Made by a program: the position numbers and the translations under genes. The notes under the pieces were generated by a model that had not been told where the DNA came from, searched no databases, and saw only the letters and a program-made list of their open reading frames with translations. A stretch of 64,000 bases of DNA from Nitrospirota bacterium. GTDB taxonomy: Bacteria > Nitrospirota > Nitrospiria > Nitrospirales > Nitrospiraceae. How positions within the stretch are numbered: the first letter of the stretch is position 1; each line of letters opens with the position of its first letter. This document shows positions 51,001-59,435 of this stretch, piece after piece. The stretch covers positions 1 through 64,000 of the forward strand of contig JBFLWP010000008.1 of assembly GCA_040757595.1 (NCBI GenBank). Direction: 5' to 3'.

Positions 51001-53676
51001 TTTTCCTGGCCCCTCGCCGAGCCGCCGTTGCAAGTCGGCCAGACGATTCAAGGCCTCCAGAGGCGTCATCGAGAAGAGATCCATCTGGCGCACCTCCTCG
51101 ACGATCGGATGGGGAGGCGGCAGGGAAGGATCGAGCGGCGGAATGGGTGATGGGTGATGGGTGATGGGTTCAGGGGGAACTTGAGTATTGTTTCCTGACT
51201 GCTCCAATTGGGCCAGGACCTCGCTGGCGCGACTGAGCACCGGCTGCGGGAGACCCGCCAACCGGGCGACGTGGATGCCGTAGCTCCGATCCGCCGCCCC
51301 CTCTACGATCTTCCTCAGGAACAGCACCTCTTCGTCCCGCTCGCGGACCAGCACCGTATAGTTCTTGATCCCGTCCCTCAACCTGGCCAACTCCGTCATT
51401 TCGTGGTAGTGGGTGGCGAAGAGCGCGCGGGCGCCAAGGCGGCTCCGGTCCTGGATGTGCTCGGCCACCGCCCAGGCGATGCTCAGCCCGTCGTAGGTGC
51501 TGGTCCCGCGTCCGATCTCGTCGAGGAGGATCAGGCTGCGCGCGGTCGCGCAGTTGAGGATCTGGGCCGTTTCGGTCATCTCCACCATGAACGTGCTCTG
51601 CCCGCCGGCCAGGTTGTCCGAGGCGCCGACCCTCGTGAAGATCCGGTCCACCAAGCCGATCCGGGCTGACTTGGCCGGGACGAAGGACCCGATCTGCGCC
51701 ATCAAGACGATCAGGGCGACCTGCCGCAGATAGGTGCTCTTGCCCGCCATGTTCGGGCCGGTGATGATCAGGAGCCGGTTGCCCTCCAGGTCTAGGAAGG
51801 TGTCGTTCGCGATGAACCCGCCCGGGAGGTCCAGCCGCTCCACGACCGGGTGCCGGCCCTCGCTGATCTGGACGACGGCTCCTTCGTCCACCTCGGGCCG
51901 GACGTACTGGTTGAGCGCGGCCGTCTCGGCCAGAGCAGTAAGGACGTCCAGTTGGGCGAGGGCGGCTCCCATGGCCTGCAGACGCTGGGCCTCCAGCGCG
52001 AGGGTCTGCCGGACCTGCTCGAAGAGCTCCTGCTCGAGGGCTTTCAGCTTGAGGTCCGCGCCGGTCACCCGGTCCTCCAGCTCCTTCAGCTCGGGCGTCA
52101 CGAAGCGCTCGGCATTCACGAGGGTCTGTTTGCGGATGTAGTCGGCCGGCACTCGGCCCAGGTTGGCCTTGGTCACCTCGATGTAATAGCCGAAAACCTG
52201 GTTGAACCGGACCTTGAGGGATTCGATGCCCGTTCGTTCCCGCTCCTTGGCCTCCAGGCCCAGGATCCATCCCTTGCCGTCCTTGCAGGTCCGCCGGAGC
52301 TCGTCCAGCGGTTCGTGATAGCCGTCCTTGATGATGCCCCCGTCCCTAATGGAATGGGGGGCCTCCGGCAGGATCGTGCGCTCGATCAGGTCGCGCACGT
52401 CGGTCAGATTGTCCCAGCCCCGGGACAGCTCCTGGAGCAGAGAGGACCGGAAGCCCGACAGCTTGGTCCCGATGTCGGGCAGCGCCTCGGCCGACTGTTT
52501 CAGGGCCAGGAGATCCCGGGGGGTGGCGGCGCCCAGCGAGATCCTGCCGCTCAGGCGCGCGATGTCCTGGACCGATTTGAGCGACGCCCGGACGGACACC
52601 CGCGAGGGAAACTCCCGGACCAGCTCCTCGACCGCGTCGAGGCGGGCCAGGATCGGCGGCGACTGCAACAACGGGCGGAGAATCCACTCGCGGAGCAGGC
52701 GGCTGCCCATGGTCGTGACGGTCCGGTCGAGGACGGCCAGCAGGGTGGTGTCCTGCCGCTGGCTGGCGCTCTCGAACAGCGGGCGGACCAGCTCGAGGTT
52801 GCGGATCGTCGCGCCGTCCAGGTGCATCTCTCCCCCGGAACGACGGACGAGCAGCCGGCGCACGTGGCCGAGCCCGCCGCTCGGCTGCGTCTCCCTGACG
52901 TATCGGATGACGGCGCCGGCAGCCTCCAGGCCCAGGCTCAGCCCCTGGCATCCGAATCCGTCCAGGGAGGCGACGCCGAACAGGTCCTGCAGGCTCTGCC
53001 TGGCCGTTTGCAGGTCGAACCAGGACCGCTCCTTGGCGCAGAATCGGATGCCCTTCTGTTCGGTGAGGAGGGTCTGCATGGGGAGCGGGAGATCGCCCGG
53101 ATAGAGCAGTTCCCTGGGCTCAAGCCTGGCCAGTTCGTCGCGGAGCGCCCCATCGGCTCGGTCTCCGTCGAGTTCGGCGACCCAGAACTCGCCGGTGGAG
53201 GCGTCGAAGGCGGCGAGCCCGAACGCCGGTGCCCGGACATCCCGGCTGGACGGCGGGCGCGGCTGACGGGAGGCCGGGGCCACCGCGGCCAGGAAGTTGG
53301 ACTCGGTCGCCGGCAGGAGTTCCGTATCAATGAGTGTCCCGGGCGTGTAGAGGCGGACCACCTCCCGTCGGACCAGGCCCTTGGCCTGCTTGGGGTCTTC
53401 GACCTGCTCGCAGAGCGCAACCGTCCGCCCGGCCTTCAGGAGCTTGGCGATGTACCCGGTGGCCGCATGGTAGGGGACCCCGCAGAGGGGGATCGGATCC
53501 GGGCTGGCCTTGTCGCGGGAGGTCAAGGCGATGGAGAGGAGCCGAGAGGCTTCCTGCGCGTCCTCGTAGAACATCTCATAGAAGTCGCCGACGCGGAAGA
53601 ACAGGATCGCGTCCCGATACGCGCGCTTGATCTCCCGGTATTGGCGCATCAGGGGGGGCAGGTCGTGGTCACTCAT
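50998..53676 (-). CDS. mutS: DNA mismatch repair protein MutS
   Basis: This 892-residue protein recognises mismatches. The N-terminal Phe-x-Glu reader is in FFRVGDFYEMFYEDA. The core includes the MutS II-IV domains. The ATPase shows Walker A GPNMAGKST, the signature STFMVEMTETAQIL, Walker B LILLDEIGRGTSTYDG and the ATHYHE His loop. The C-terminal linker (about residues 832-855) contains PITHHPSPIPPLDP encoded by tandem 7-base units (51141-51175). The dimerisation helix MDLFSMTPLEALNRLADLQRRL remains after it. The 3' end overlaps a terminator. It overlaps the end of the upstream lapA-like gene by 8 bases, so they are co-transcribed. Confidence 0.97.
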   Translation of the reverse strand: MSDHDLPPLMRQYREIKRAYRDAILFFRVGDFYEMFYEDAQEASRLLSIALTSRDKASPDPIPLCGVPYHAATGYIAKLLKAGRTVALCEQVEDPKQAKGLVRREVVRLYTPGTLIDTELLPATESNFLAAVAPASRQPRPPSSRDVRAPAFGLAAFDASTGEFWVAELDGDRADGALRDELARLEPRELLYPGDLPLPMQTLLTEQKGIRFCAKERSWFDLQTARQSLQDLFGVASLDGFGCQGLSLGLEAAGAVIRYVRETQPSGGLGHVRRLLVRRSGGEMHLDGATIRNLELVRPLFESASQRQDTTLLAVLDRTVTTMGSRLLREWILRPLLQSPPILARLDAVEELVREFPSRVSVRASLKSVQDIARLSGRISLGAATPRDLLALKQSAEALPDIGTKLSGFRSSLLQELSRGWDNLTDVRDLIERTILPEAPHSIRDGGIIKDGYHEPLDELRRTCKDGKGWILGLEAKERERTGIESLKVRFNQVFGYYIEVTKANLGRVPADYIRKQTLVNAERFVTPELKELEDRVTGADLKLKALEQELFEQVRQTLALEAQRLQAMGAALAQLDVLTALAETAALNQYVRPEVDEGAVVQISEGRHPVVERLDLPGGFIANDTFLDLEGNRLLIITGPNMAGKSTYLRQVALIVLMAQIGSFVPAKSARIGLVDRIFTRVGASDNLAGGQSTFMVEMTETAQILNCATARSLILLDEIGRGTSTYDGLSIAWAVAEHIQDRSRLGARALFATHYHEMTELARLRDGIKNYTVLVRERDEEVLFLRKIVEGAADRSYGIHVARLAGLPQPVLSRASEVLAQLEQSGNNTQVPPEPITHHPSPIPPLDPSLPPPHPIVEEVRQMDLFSMTPLEALNRLADLQRRLGEGPGK
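51141..51175. repeat. Single-armed tandem 7-base units inside mutS (element h)
   Basis: Units GAATGGG, TGATGGG, TGATGGG, TGATGGG, TTCAGGG occur in succession on the plus strand. On the coding strand they encode the Pro/His-rich linker near the mutS C-terminus. Slippage of one unit would shift the frame. Confidence 0.65.
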
Positions 53677-54013
53677 CGAGCCGCTCCTCGGCCTGTTCCG
53701 GAGCCGGATGGGCTCCCGTCTGAGAGGGGCGTTTCGCGAGGATGTCGCGCAGCCGTTCTAGGTCGGCCTCGGCCTCTTGAAGCGCCTTGGTCTTGCGCCG
53801 GAGCGCGATGCGCCCCCGCACCCAGGCCGGAAACAGCAGGATGGAGGAGACGAGCAGGCCGACCACGAAGGCGCCGAGGATCGGCTTGTAGATCTCGGTG
53901 GACGCCTCACGCAGCCCGAAGAAGTATCGCAGGGTCACTTCCTGCTCCTGGTTCTGGAGGAAGAAGGACAACGAGAGCAGGAGCAGAATGGCGACCAGAA
54001 TGAGCCGGATCAT
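53669..54013 (-). CDS. LapA-domain membrane protein
   Basis: This 114-residue protein has two membrane helices (about 3-21 and 42-62), flanking NQEQEVTLRYFFGLREAS, as in LapA/YciS-type proteins. A charged coiled-coil tail follows (LRRKTKALQEAEADLERLRDIL). E. coli homologs act in lipopolysaccharide regulation; here the role is inferred only from the fold. ATG 54013 overlaps the end of the HIT gene by 4 bases and its own end overlaps the mutS start by 8 bases, so it is tightly embedded in the operon. Confidence 0.85.
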   Translation of the reverse strand: MIRLILVAILLLLSLSFFLQNQEQEVTLRYFFGLREASTEIYKPILGAFVVGLLVSSILLFPAWVRGRIALRRKTKALQEAEADLERLRDILAKRPSQTGAHPAPEQAEERLDE

Positions 54014-54591
54014 AGGCGCGACCTCGTCTTCTTGCCCCTTCTCCCCACGGTCCGACGGGAAGGGCCGGCTGTGGACGGCGCACCGTTCGGCTCGCCGGAT
54101 GCTCCCCTGACGGATCGGAACCGAGCACGCAGCCTCCGGTAAGTCGCCTGGAGGTGCTCGGGGATGACCCGGGTCTCCGCGAACAGGGTCATGAAATTGG
54201 TGTCCCCGTTCCAGCGGGGTACGATGTGCAGGTGTACGTGGGATGCGATCCCCGCGCCGCTCACCCGTCCCAAGTTGAGCCCGACGTTGAACCCCTCCGG
54301 CCTGCTTTCCTCTCTCAGCACTTTCAGGGAGAGGCCGGTCAGCCGCATCAGGTCCAGCACGCTCTCGGGCGGCAGAGTCTCCAGACTGTCCACGTGCGCA
54401 TAGGGCGCCACCATCAGGTGGCCGCTGTTGTAAGGGAAGAGGTTCATCATCACGAATCCGTGCTCTCCGCGGTGGAGCACCAGATTGGCGCGATCCCGCC
54501 TCCCTCGGCTCTTGGAGCAGAAAATGCACCCGGCTGGCCGGCTCGCGGACTTGACGTAGGTCATGCGCCAGGGCGCCCACAGGATTTTCAT
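54010..54591 (-). CDS. HIT family nucleotide hydrolase
   Basis: This 193-residue protein has the histidine-triad motif HVHLHIVP at about residue 118 and the N-terminal APWRMTYVKS and GCIFCSK (zinc-like CxxC) typical of HIT/Ap4A phosphorylase-like proteins (LWAPWR group). These cleave nucleotide phosphoramidates or dinucleoside polyphosphates in the cytosol. The C-terminal 50 residues are basic and probably disordered. ATG 54591 overlaps the tsaE end by 4 bases and places LWAPWR at the N-terminus. Confidence 0.93.
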   Translation of the reverse strand: MKILWAPWRMTYVKSASRPAGCIFCSKSRGRRDRANLVLHRGEHGFVMMNLFPYNSGHLMVAPYAHVDSLETLPPESVLDLMRLTGLSLKVLREESRPEGFNVGLNLGRVSGAGIASHVHLHIVPRWNGDTNFMTLFAETRVIPEHLQATYRRLRARFRSVRGASGEPNGAPSTAGPSRRTVGRRGKKTRSRL

Positions 54592-55199
54592 GTCGCGCGG
54601 GCCCCCTTCCTTCCGCCTGGAAGCCGGCCGGCCCGCCACCGCTTCGCCACTCGGGCCAGCAGGCCCCGAGCCCGCTCCCCCTTGGCGATCATGGCGATCT
54701 CCCGTTCGGTCTTGCTCCGGTGGCTGAGACGGACTTCGAGCCGGTCTCCCGCCAGATCCCCGCCGGCCTTGTCAGCCCATTCGATGGCCAGGACGGTCTG
54801 CCCGTTGAGATACTCATCGAGACCGAGGTGGGTCAACTCGCCGGGCCCCTCGATCCGATACAGATCCGCATGGGCGAGCGGGAGCCGACCGCGGTACTCG
54901 TGGATCAAGACGAAGGTCGGACTGGCCACCGCCACAGGCGGAGCCCCGAGTCCGGCGGCGAGCCCGCGGACGAGAACGGTCTTCCCGGTCCCGAGGTCGC
55001 CGAAGAGGGCGAGGACCTCTCCGCCGCGCGCGGCCTGGCCGATGACCCGACCCAAACGGTCGGTTTCAGCCGCCGAACGGGCGTGGAGACGCCATTCGGG
55101 CGACGCTGCTGGCGAGCCTCCGCGCGGCCGTGCCCGCACTGCTTCCCGCCTCCCTTGAAGGTCTTTCGATTCTCCCGGTCTACTCGCCTTGACTGACAC
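54588..55199 (-). CDS. tsaE: tRNA threonylcarbamoyladenosine biosynthesis ATPase TsaE
   Basis: This 203-residue protein has the TsaE Walker A motif ALFGDLGTGKTVLVRGLAAGLG, the SPTFVLIHEYRG switch, HADLYRI and the EWADKAGG region. TsaE works with TsaB/TsaD in the t6A modification of ANN-decoding tRNAs. The first 40 residues are Arg/Ser-rich and not conserved, so a downstream start near the HARSAAETDRLG segment is possible. It lies between nnr and the HIT gene on the minus strand in the run pdxJ-acpS-nnr-tsaE. Confidence 0.93.
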   Translation of the reverse strand: MSVKASRPGESKDLQGRREAVRARPRGGSPAASPEWRLHARSAAETDRLGRVIGQAARGGEVLALFGDLGTGKTVLVRGLAAGLGAPPVAVASPTFVLIHEYRGRLPLAHADLYRIEGPGELTHLGLDEYLNGQTVLAIEWADKAGGDLAGDRLEVRLSHRSKTEREIAMIAKGERARGLLARVAKRWRAGRLPGGRKGARAT

Positions 55200-55208
55200 G
55201 AGACTGGC

Positions 55209-56789
55209 TCACCTCGTGGCCGGCAAGGGCGAGGGCCAGGGATTGGTCAGTTGCAGCAGGGCGCGGGGAATCCGATCGAGCAGGTCTCCCGCGGTCATGC
55301 CCGCCTGGCCGAGGTCGGCAGCCGCTAGGTCCCCGGCCAGCCCGTGAACATAGGTGCTGACGCAAGCCGCTTCCCACGGGGGGAGCCGCTGGGCGAGGAA
55401 GCCGGCAATCATGCCGGTGAGCACGTCTCCGGTCCCGGCCGTGGCCATCCCAGGATTGCCGGTCGGACAGACGGCGGCTCGTCCGTCCGGATGGGCCACC
55501 ACGGTCCTGGCGCCTTTCAGCAACAACACGACCCCGTGCCGTCGGGCGAACCGGGTTGCCAGGCCGATCCGGTCTTCGTTCACCATCTGGGGGGTGACGT
55601 GCTCCTCCAGCCTCGCCATCTCCCCCGGGTGCGGCGTGAGGATCAGCGGGATCTTGCATTCGCCCAGGAGCGCGGTTCGACCGGCCAGCGCGTTCAGCGC
55701 GTCGGCATCCAGCACACAGGGCCGCTCCAGCCGGCGGATCAGCGTCTGGACCAGCTCGACGGTCTCCGGGTGGGTGGTGAGGCCGGGGCCGACGGCCACC
55801 GAACTCCTCGCATGGGCGAAGGCCAGGAGGCGGTCGAGCCCGGACCTGGCCAGGGTTCTCACCTCGGTCTCCGGCATCGGCACGGTCATCACTTCCAGCA
55901 GCTTGGCTTCCAGGGTCCCGTTCACGCTCGTCGGAGTCGCCACGGTCACGAGGCCGGCCCCGACGCGGAGCGCGCCCTTGGCGGCGAGCGCGGCCGCCCC
56001 GGTCTTGCCCACCGAGCCGGCGATGATCGCAGCATGGCCGAAGGTGCCCTTGTGGGCCGAGGGGGGGCGAACCGGGAGCAGGCGCCGGATCTCCCCGGAA
56101 GTCATCAGCGTCACGCGACTGTCAACGGCGTCCACGAACGGGCCGGGAATCCCGATGTCCACGACCTCGACCGGCCCAGCGTGGTCGAGGCCTGGGCCTG
56201 TGTAGAGGCCCAGCTTGGGCTGGCCGAAGGTGACCGTGAGCGCGGCCCGCACTGCCGCGCCGAGCACCGCTCCCGTGTCCGCGTGGATTCCGGAGGGCAG
56301 GTCCACGGCGACGACGGGGGCCCGTGCGTCGCCCATCGCCTCGATGGCGGTTCGATACGGGCCGGTCACCGGCGCCGACAGGCCGGTTCCCAGGAGGGCA
56401 TCCACGATCAGATCGCTCTCGCGCAAGAAATCTCTGACACGGTCGGGAGACGGCTGGGCGTGAACAGCCGAGGCGCCGGCCGCTTTGGCGAACCGCCGGT
56501 ACATGGTCCTGGCGTCTCCCGCCAGGTCTCCGGGCTTGGCAAAGAGGAGGACCCGCACCGGGACGCGCTTTCGCTTCAGCCATCGCGCGACGACGAACCC
56601 GTCCCCTCCGTTGTTCCCCTTCCCGCAGCAAACCGTGACCCTCTTGCCCTTCAGCGGTCCGAAGATCCGCTCCATGGCCCTCACGACCCCAATTCCGGCC
56701 CGCTCCATCAGCGTGAGGCCGGGGATGCGGGCCTCCGCGATGGTGCGGCGGTCGAGCTGCTGCATCTGGGCGGCGGTGACGAGTTTCAT
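55209..56789 (-). CDS. nnr: Bifunctional NAD(P)H-hydrate epimerase / dehydratase
   Basis: This 526-residue fusion repairs damaged NAD(P)HX. Residues 1-220 are the epimerase (KLVTAAQMQQLDRRTIAEARIPGLTLMERAG, CCGKGNNGGDGFVVAR, VDLPSGIHADTG). Residues 230-520 are the ADP/ATP-dependent dehydratase (KGTFGHAAIIAGSVGKTGAAALAAKGALRVGAGLVTVATP, VLDADALNAL, LTPHPGEMARL, GNPGMATAGTGDVLTGMIAGFLAQ). The start at ATG 56789 begins the conserved domain; upstream in-frame residues are not typical. The order with tsaE downstream matches many bacteria. Confidence 0.95.
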   Translation of the reverse strand: MKLVTAAQMQQLDRRTIAEARIPGLTLMERAGIGVVRAMERIFGPLKGKRVTVCCGKGNNGGDGFVVARWLKRKRVPVRVLLFAKPGDLAGDARTMYRRFAKAAGASAVHAQPSPDRVRDFLRESDLIVDALLGTGLSAPVTGPYRTAIEAMGDARAPVVAVDLPSGIHADTGAVLGAAVRAALTVTFGQPKLGLYTGPGLDHAGPVEVVDIGIPGPFVDAVDSRVTLMTSGEIRRLLPVRPPSAHKGTFGHAAIIAGSVGKTGAAALAAKGALRVGAGLVTVATPTSVNGTLEAKLLEVMTVPMPETEVRTLARSGLDRLLAFAHARSSVAVGPGLTTHPETVELVQTLIRRLERPCVLDADALNALAGRTALLGECKIPLILTPHPGEMARLEEHVTPQMVNEDRIGLATRFARRHGVVLLLKGARTVVAHPDGRAAVCPTGNPGMATAGTGDVLTGMIAGFLAQRLPPWEAACVSTYVHGLAGDLAAADLGQAGMTAGDLLDRIPRALLQLTNPWPSPLPATR

Positions 56790-56867
56790 GGAAGAGGGCG
56801 AACCGCCAATGGCGGGCGGCTTGTCACTCTGGTCGTCGTGTGCCCGCAAGCGGTTCGCGGTTCGCGA

Positions 56868-57254
56868 TTAGCCGTCCTTGCTCAGGATCGCTTGGGCGAC
56901 GGCGTAGTCGGCGTCGTGCGACAGGCTGACGTGGATGCTCGTCACGCCCGCCTCGCGGAGCAGGTCCCGGACCCGGCCCTCGACTTGGGCCGTGGGCCTG
57001 CCGGCGGCGTCGTTGAGGACCTGGATGTCCACCCACCGGACTCCGTTCGCCCAGCCGGTTCCCAGGGCCTTGAGCACCGCTTCCTTGACGGCGAAGCGGC
57101 CGGCCAGGGAAGCGTAGGGAGCCGCCCCTCTGAAGCAATAGTCTCGTTCGGCCTCGGTGTAGACCCGCTCGAAAAACCGATTTTGCCACCGCACCCCCAG
57201 CGCGCGGATACGATCGATGCGGACGAGGTCCAGACCGATGCCGACGATCGTCAT
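56868..57254 (-). CDS. acpS: Holo-[acyl-carrier-protein] synthase
   Basis: This 128-residue enzyme transfers phosphopantetheine from CoA to acyl carrier protein. Marks are the opening [19 protein letters not shown] with the Mg-binding Asp, the [15 protein letters not shown] segment and the [20 protein letters not shown] motif with the second ligand Glu. The late [19 protein letters not shown] also fits. Length is typical. Its start overlaps the pdxJ stop by 4 bases, so the pair is translated in step. The gap 56790-56867 to nnr holds no gene. Confidence 0.96.
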   Translation of the reverse strand: MTIVGIGLDLVRIDRIRALGVRWQNRFFERVYTEAERDYCFRGAAPYASLAGRFAVKEAVLKALGTGWANGVRWVDIQVLNDAAGRPTAQVEGRVRDLLREAGVTSIHVSLSHDADYAVAQAILSKDG

Positions 57255-57964
57255 GCGAGCAACTGTTTCATTTCCCGGACCGCCCGCTCCAGCCCGACGA
57301 GCACGGCCCGGGCGACGATGCTGTGGCCGATGTTGTATTCCACGATTTCGGGAATTTGCGTGAGGCGTTTCACGTTCCGGTAGTTCAGGCCGTGGCCCGC
57401 GTTCACCCCCATCCCCAACTTGTAGGCCAGCTTGGCGGCCTGGGCGATGGCTTCGAACTCCGTCTCCTCCTCCTTGAGCCGACGGGCGTTGGCGTAACGG
57501 CCCGTGTGCAACTCGACATAGTCCGCAGAGACCTTGTGGGCGGCCTTCACCTGGTCCAGGGCCGGCTCGATGAAGAGGCTGACCGGGATGCCTCCGTCGT
57601 GGAGGCGCTGGATGACCTCCTTGAGCCGGTCCCGCTGGCCGGCCACCTCGAGCCCCCCCTCGGTCGTCAATTCCTGGCGCCGTTCCGGGACCAGCGTGAC
57701 CAGGTGCGGCTTGACGTTCAAGGCGACCTTGGTCATGGACTCCTCGGGAGCCATTTCCAGGTCGAGCTTGGTCTGGATGATCTCTCTCAGGAGGGTCAAG
57801 TCCCGGTCCTGGACGTGGCGGCGGTCCTCCCGCAGGTGCACGACGATCCCGTCCGCGCCGGCCAGCTCCACGAGCACCGCGGCGGCGACGGGATCCGGCT
57901 CGCTCCCCCCCCTGGCCTGCCTGAGCGTTGCCACATGGTCCACGTTGACCCCGAGTCTGGCCAC
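57251..57964 (-). CDS. pdxJ: Pyridoxine 5'-phosphate synthase
   Basis: This 237-residue TIM-barrel enzyme joins 1-deoxyxylulose 5-phosphate with aminoacetone phosphate to make pyridoxine phosphate. Marks are [28 protein letters not shown] at the start, [19 protein letters not shown], the [23 protein letters not shown] stretch, [17 protein letters not shown] and [13 protein letters not shown]. The GTG at 57964 follows AAAGGGGGA and starts at the conserved domain. It heads the reverse operon pdxJ-acpS-nnr-tsaE-HIT-lapA-mutS, and its promoter should lie in the 57965-58247 divergent gap. Confidence 0.96.
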   Translation of the reverse strand: MARLGVNVDHVATLRQARGGSEPDPVAAAVLVELAGADGIVVHLREDRRHVQDRDLTLLREIIQTKLDLEMAPEESMTKVALNVKPHLVTLVPERRQELTTEGGLEVAGQRDRLKEVIQRLHDGGIPVSLFIEPALDQVKAAHKVSADYVELHTGRYANARRLKEEETEFEAIAQAAKLAYKLGMGVNAGHGLNYRNVKRLTQIPEIVEYNIGHSIVARAVLVGLERAVREMKQLLA

Positions 57965-58142
57965 AAGTCCCCCTTTCGGTTCTCGAGAAGACAGCGCCCG
58001 GCCCTGCCACCCTACCGGCTTTTTCCCGCAAGGTGCGAAAAGATTGGGTATTATGGCAAAAACGGGTGAGGGGAGCAAGGATCGGACCGGCGCGGCGGCA
58101 CGGGGAGTGAGATCGGCGAACGCCTCTAACCCCGGAATCAAA

Positions 58143-58171
58143 TTGACTGAATTGCACCGGTGCATTAAAAT
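58143..58171 (+). promoter_or_regulatory. alaC-hom-thrC-lysC promoter with a palindrome in the spacer
   Basis: TTGACT (58143-58148), a 17-base spacer and TAAAAT (58166-58171). The spacer holds the perfect 12-base palindrome TGCACCGGTGCA (58153-58164), centred between the two boxes. That is a likely operator. Confidence 0.72.
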
Positions 58172-58247
58172 GTGGCAATTTTTCAGGGCTCTCCGTCCAG
58201 GGACGCATCAACAACAGGGGTTCGACGGCCATTCGGTTGAGGGAAGC

Positions 58248-59435
58248 GTGGAAGGGTTTTACCGTATAAAACGGCTTCCGCCCTACGTCTTTGCCCAGGT
58301 CCAGGCACTCAAGCTGGATGCCAGGCACAGGGGGGAGGACATCATTGACTTCGGCATGGGCAATCCCGACCAGCCGACCCCGGACCACATTGTGGACAAG
58401 CTGATCGAGGCGGCCCGAAACGGGAGGAACCATCGGTACTCGGCTTCCAAGGGCATCACGAAGCTGCGCCATGCCATCACCGGCTGGTACAAACGACGCT
58501 ATGACGTGGACTTGGACCCGGAGACGGAGGCCATCGTCACGATCGGCTCGAAGGAGGGGATCGCGCACCTGGCGCTCGCGATGATCGGCCCGGGCGACGT
58601 GGTGCTGACGCCGACGCCGACCTATCCGATCCATATGTACAGCGTGATCATCGCGGGCGGGGAGGTGCGCGGGATCGAGCTGCGCCAGGACAGCGATTTT
58701 TTCGAGGACCTAACCCGGGTCTACCGCCAGACTCTGCCCAGGCCGCGCATCCTGGTCATCAATTTCCCACACAACCCGACCACGGCGGTGGTGGACCTGG
58801 AGTTTTTCAAGAAGGTGGTGGCCTTTGCGAAGGAGCACCAGGTCATCGTGATCCACGACCTGGCTTACGCCGACCTGGTGTTCGACGGCTATCGGGCGCC
58901 GAGCCTCCTGCAGGTGCCGGAAGCCAAGGACGTCGGCGTCGAGTTCTACACCCTGTCGAAGAGCTACAACATGCCGGGCTGGCGGGTCGGGTTCTGCGTG
59001 GGCAACCGCGAGGTGGTCGGGGCCCTGGGCAAGATCAAAAGCTACCTGGACTACGGCATCTTTCAGCCGGTGCAGATCGCCAGCATCATCGCGCTCAACG
59101 GGCCGCAGGATTGCGTGAAGGAAACGGTGGCCCGCTACGAGCGCCGGCGGAACGAGCTGGTGGACGGGATGAACCGGATCGGCTGGCACGTGGAGAAGCC
59201 CCGGGCCACCATGTTCGTCTGGGCGCGGATCCCCGTTCCCTACCGGGGGATGGGCTCGCTGGAGTTTTCCAAGCTGCTGTTGCGGGACGCCAAGGTGGCG
59301 GTCTCGCCCGGCGTCGGGTTCGGGGAGGGCGGAGACGAATACGTGCGGTTCGCGCTGGTCGAGAACGAGCAGCGGATCAAGCAGGCGGTGCGGGGCATCA
59401 AGAAGGTCTTGAAGCTGGACGGGGCGGAACGATGA
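58248..59435 (+). CDS. alaC: Alanine-type aminotransferase (AlaC-like)
   Basis: This 395-residue class I PLP aminotransferase has [20 protein letters not shown] near the start, [47 protein letters not shown], the [16 protein letters not shown] Asp-x-x-Tyr motif and the PLP Lys in [20 protein letters not shown]. It most resembles AlaC, which makes alanine from pyruvate and glutamate. Its place before hom-thrC-lysC suggests a role near aspartate-family synthesis. The GTG at 58248 follows GAGGGA. Its stop overlaps the hom start by 4 bases. Confidence 0.92.
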   Translation: MEGFYRIKRLPPYVFAQVQALKLDARHRGEDIIDFGMGNPDQPTPDHIVDKLIEAARNGRNHRYSASKGITKLRHAITGWYKRRYDVDLDPETEAIVTIGSKEGIAHLALAMIGPGDVVLTPTPTYPIHMYSVIIAGGEVRGIELRQDSDFFEDLTRVYRQTLPRPRILVINFPHNPTTAVVDLEFFKKVVAFAKEHQVIVIHDLAYADLVFDGYRAPSLLQVPEAKDVGVEFYTLSKSYNMPGWRVGFCVGNREVVGALGKIKSYLDYGIFQPVQIASIIALNGPQDCVKETVARYERRRNELVDGMNRIGWHVEKPRATMFVWARIPVPYRGMGSLEFSKLLLRDAKVAVSPGVGFGEGGDEYVRFALVENEQRIKQAVRGIKKVLKLDGAER

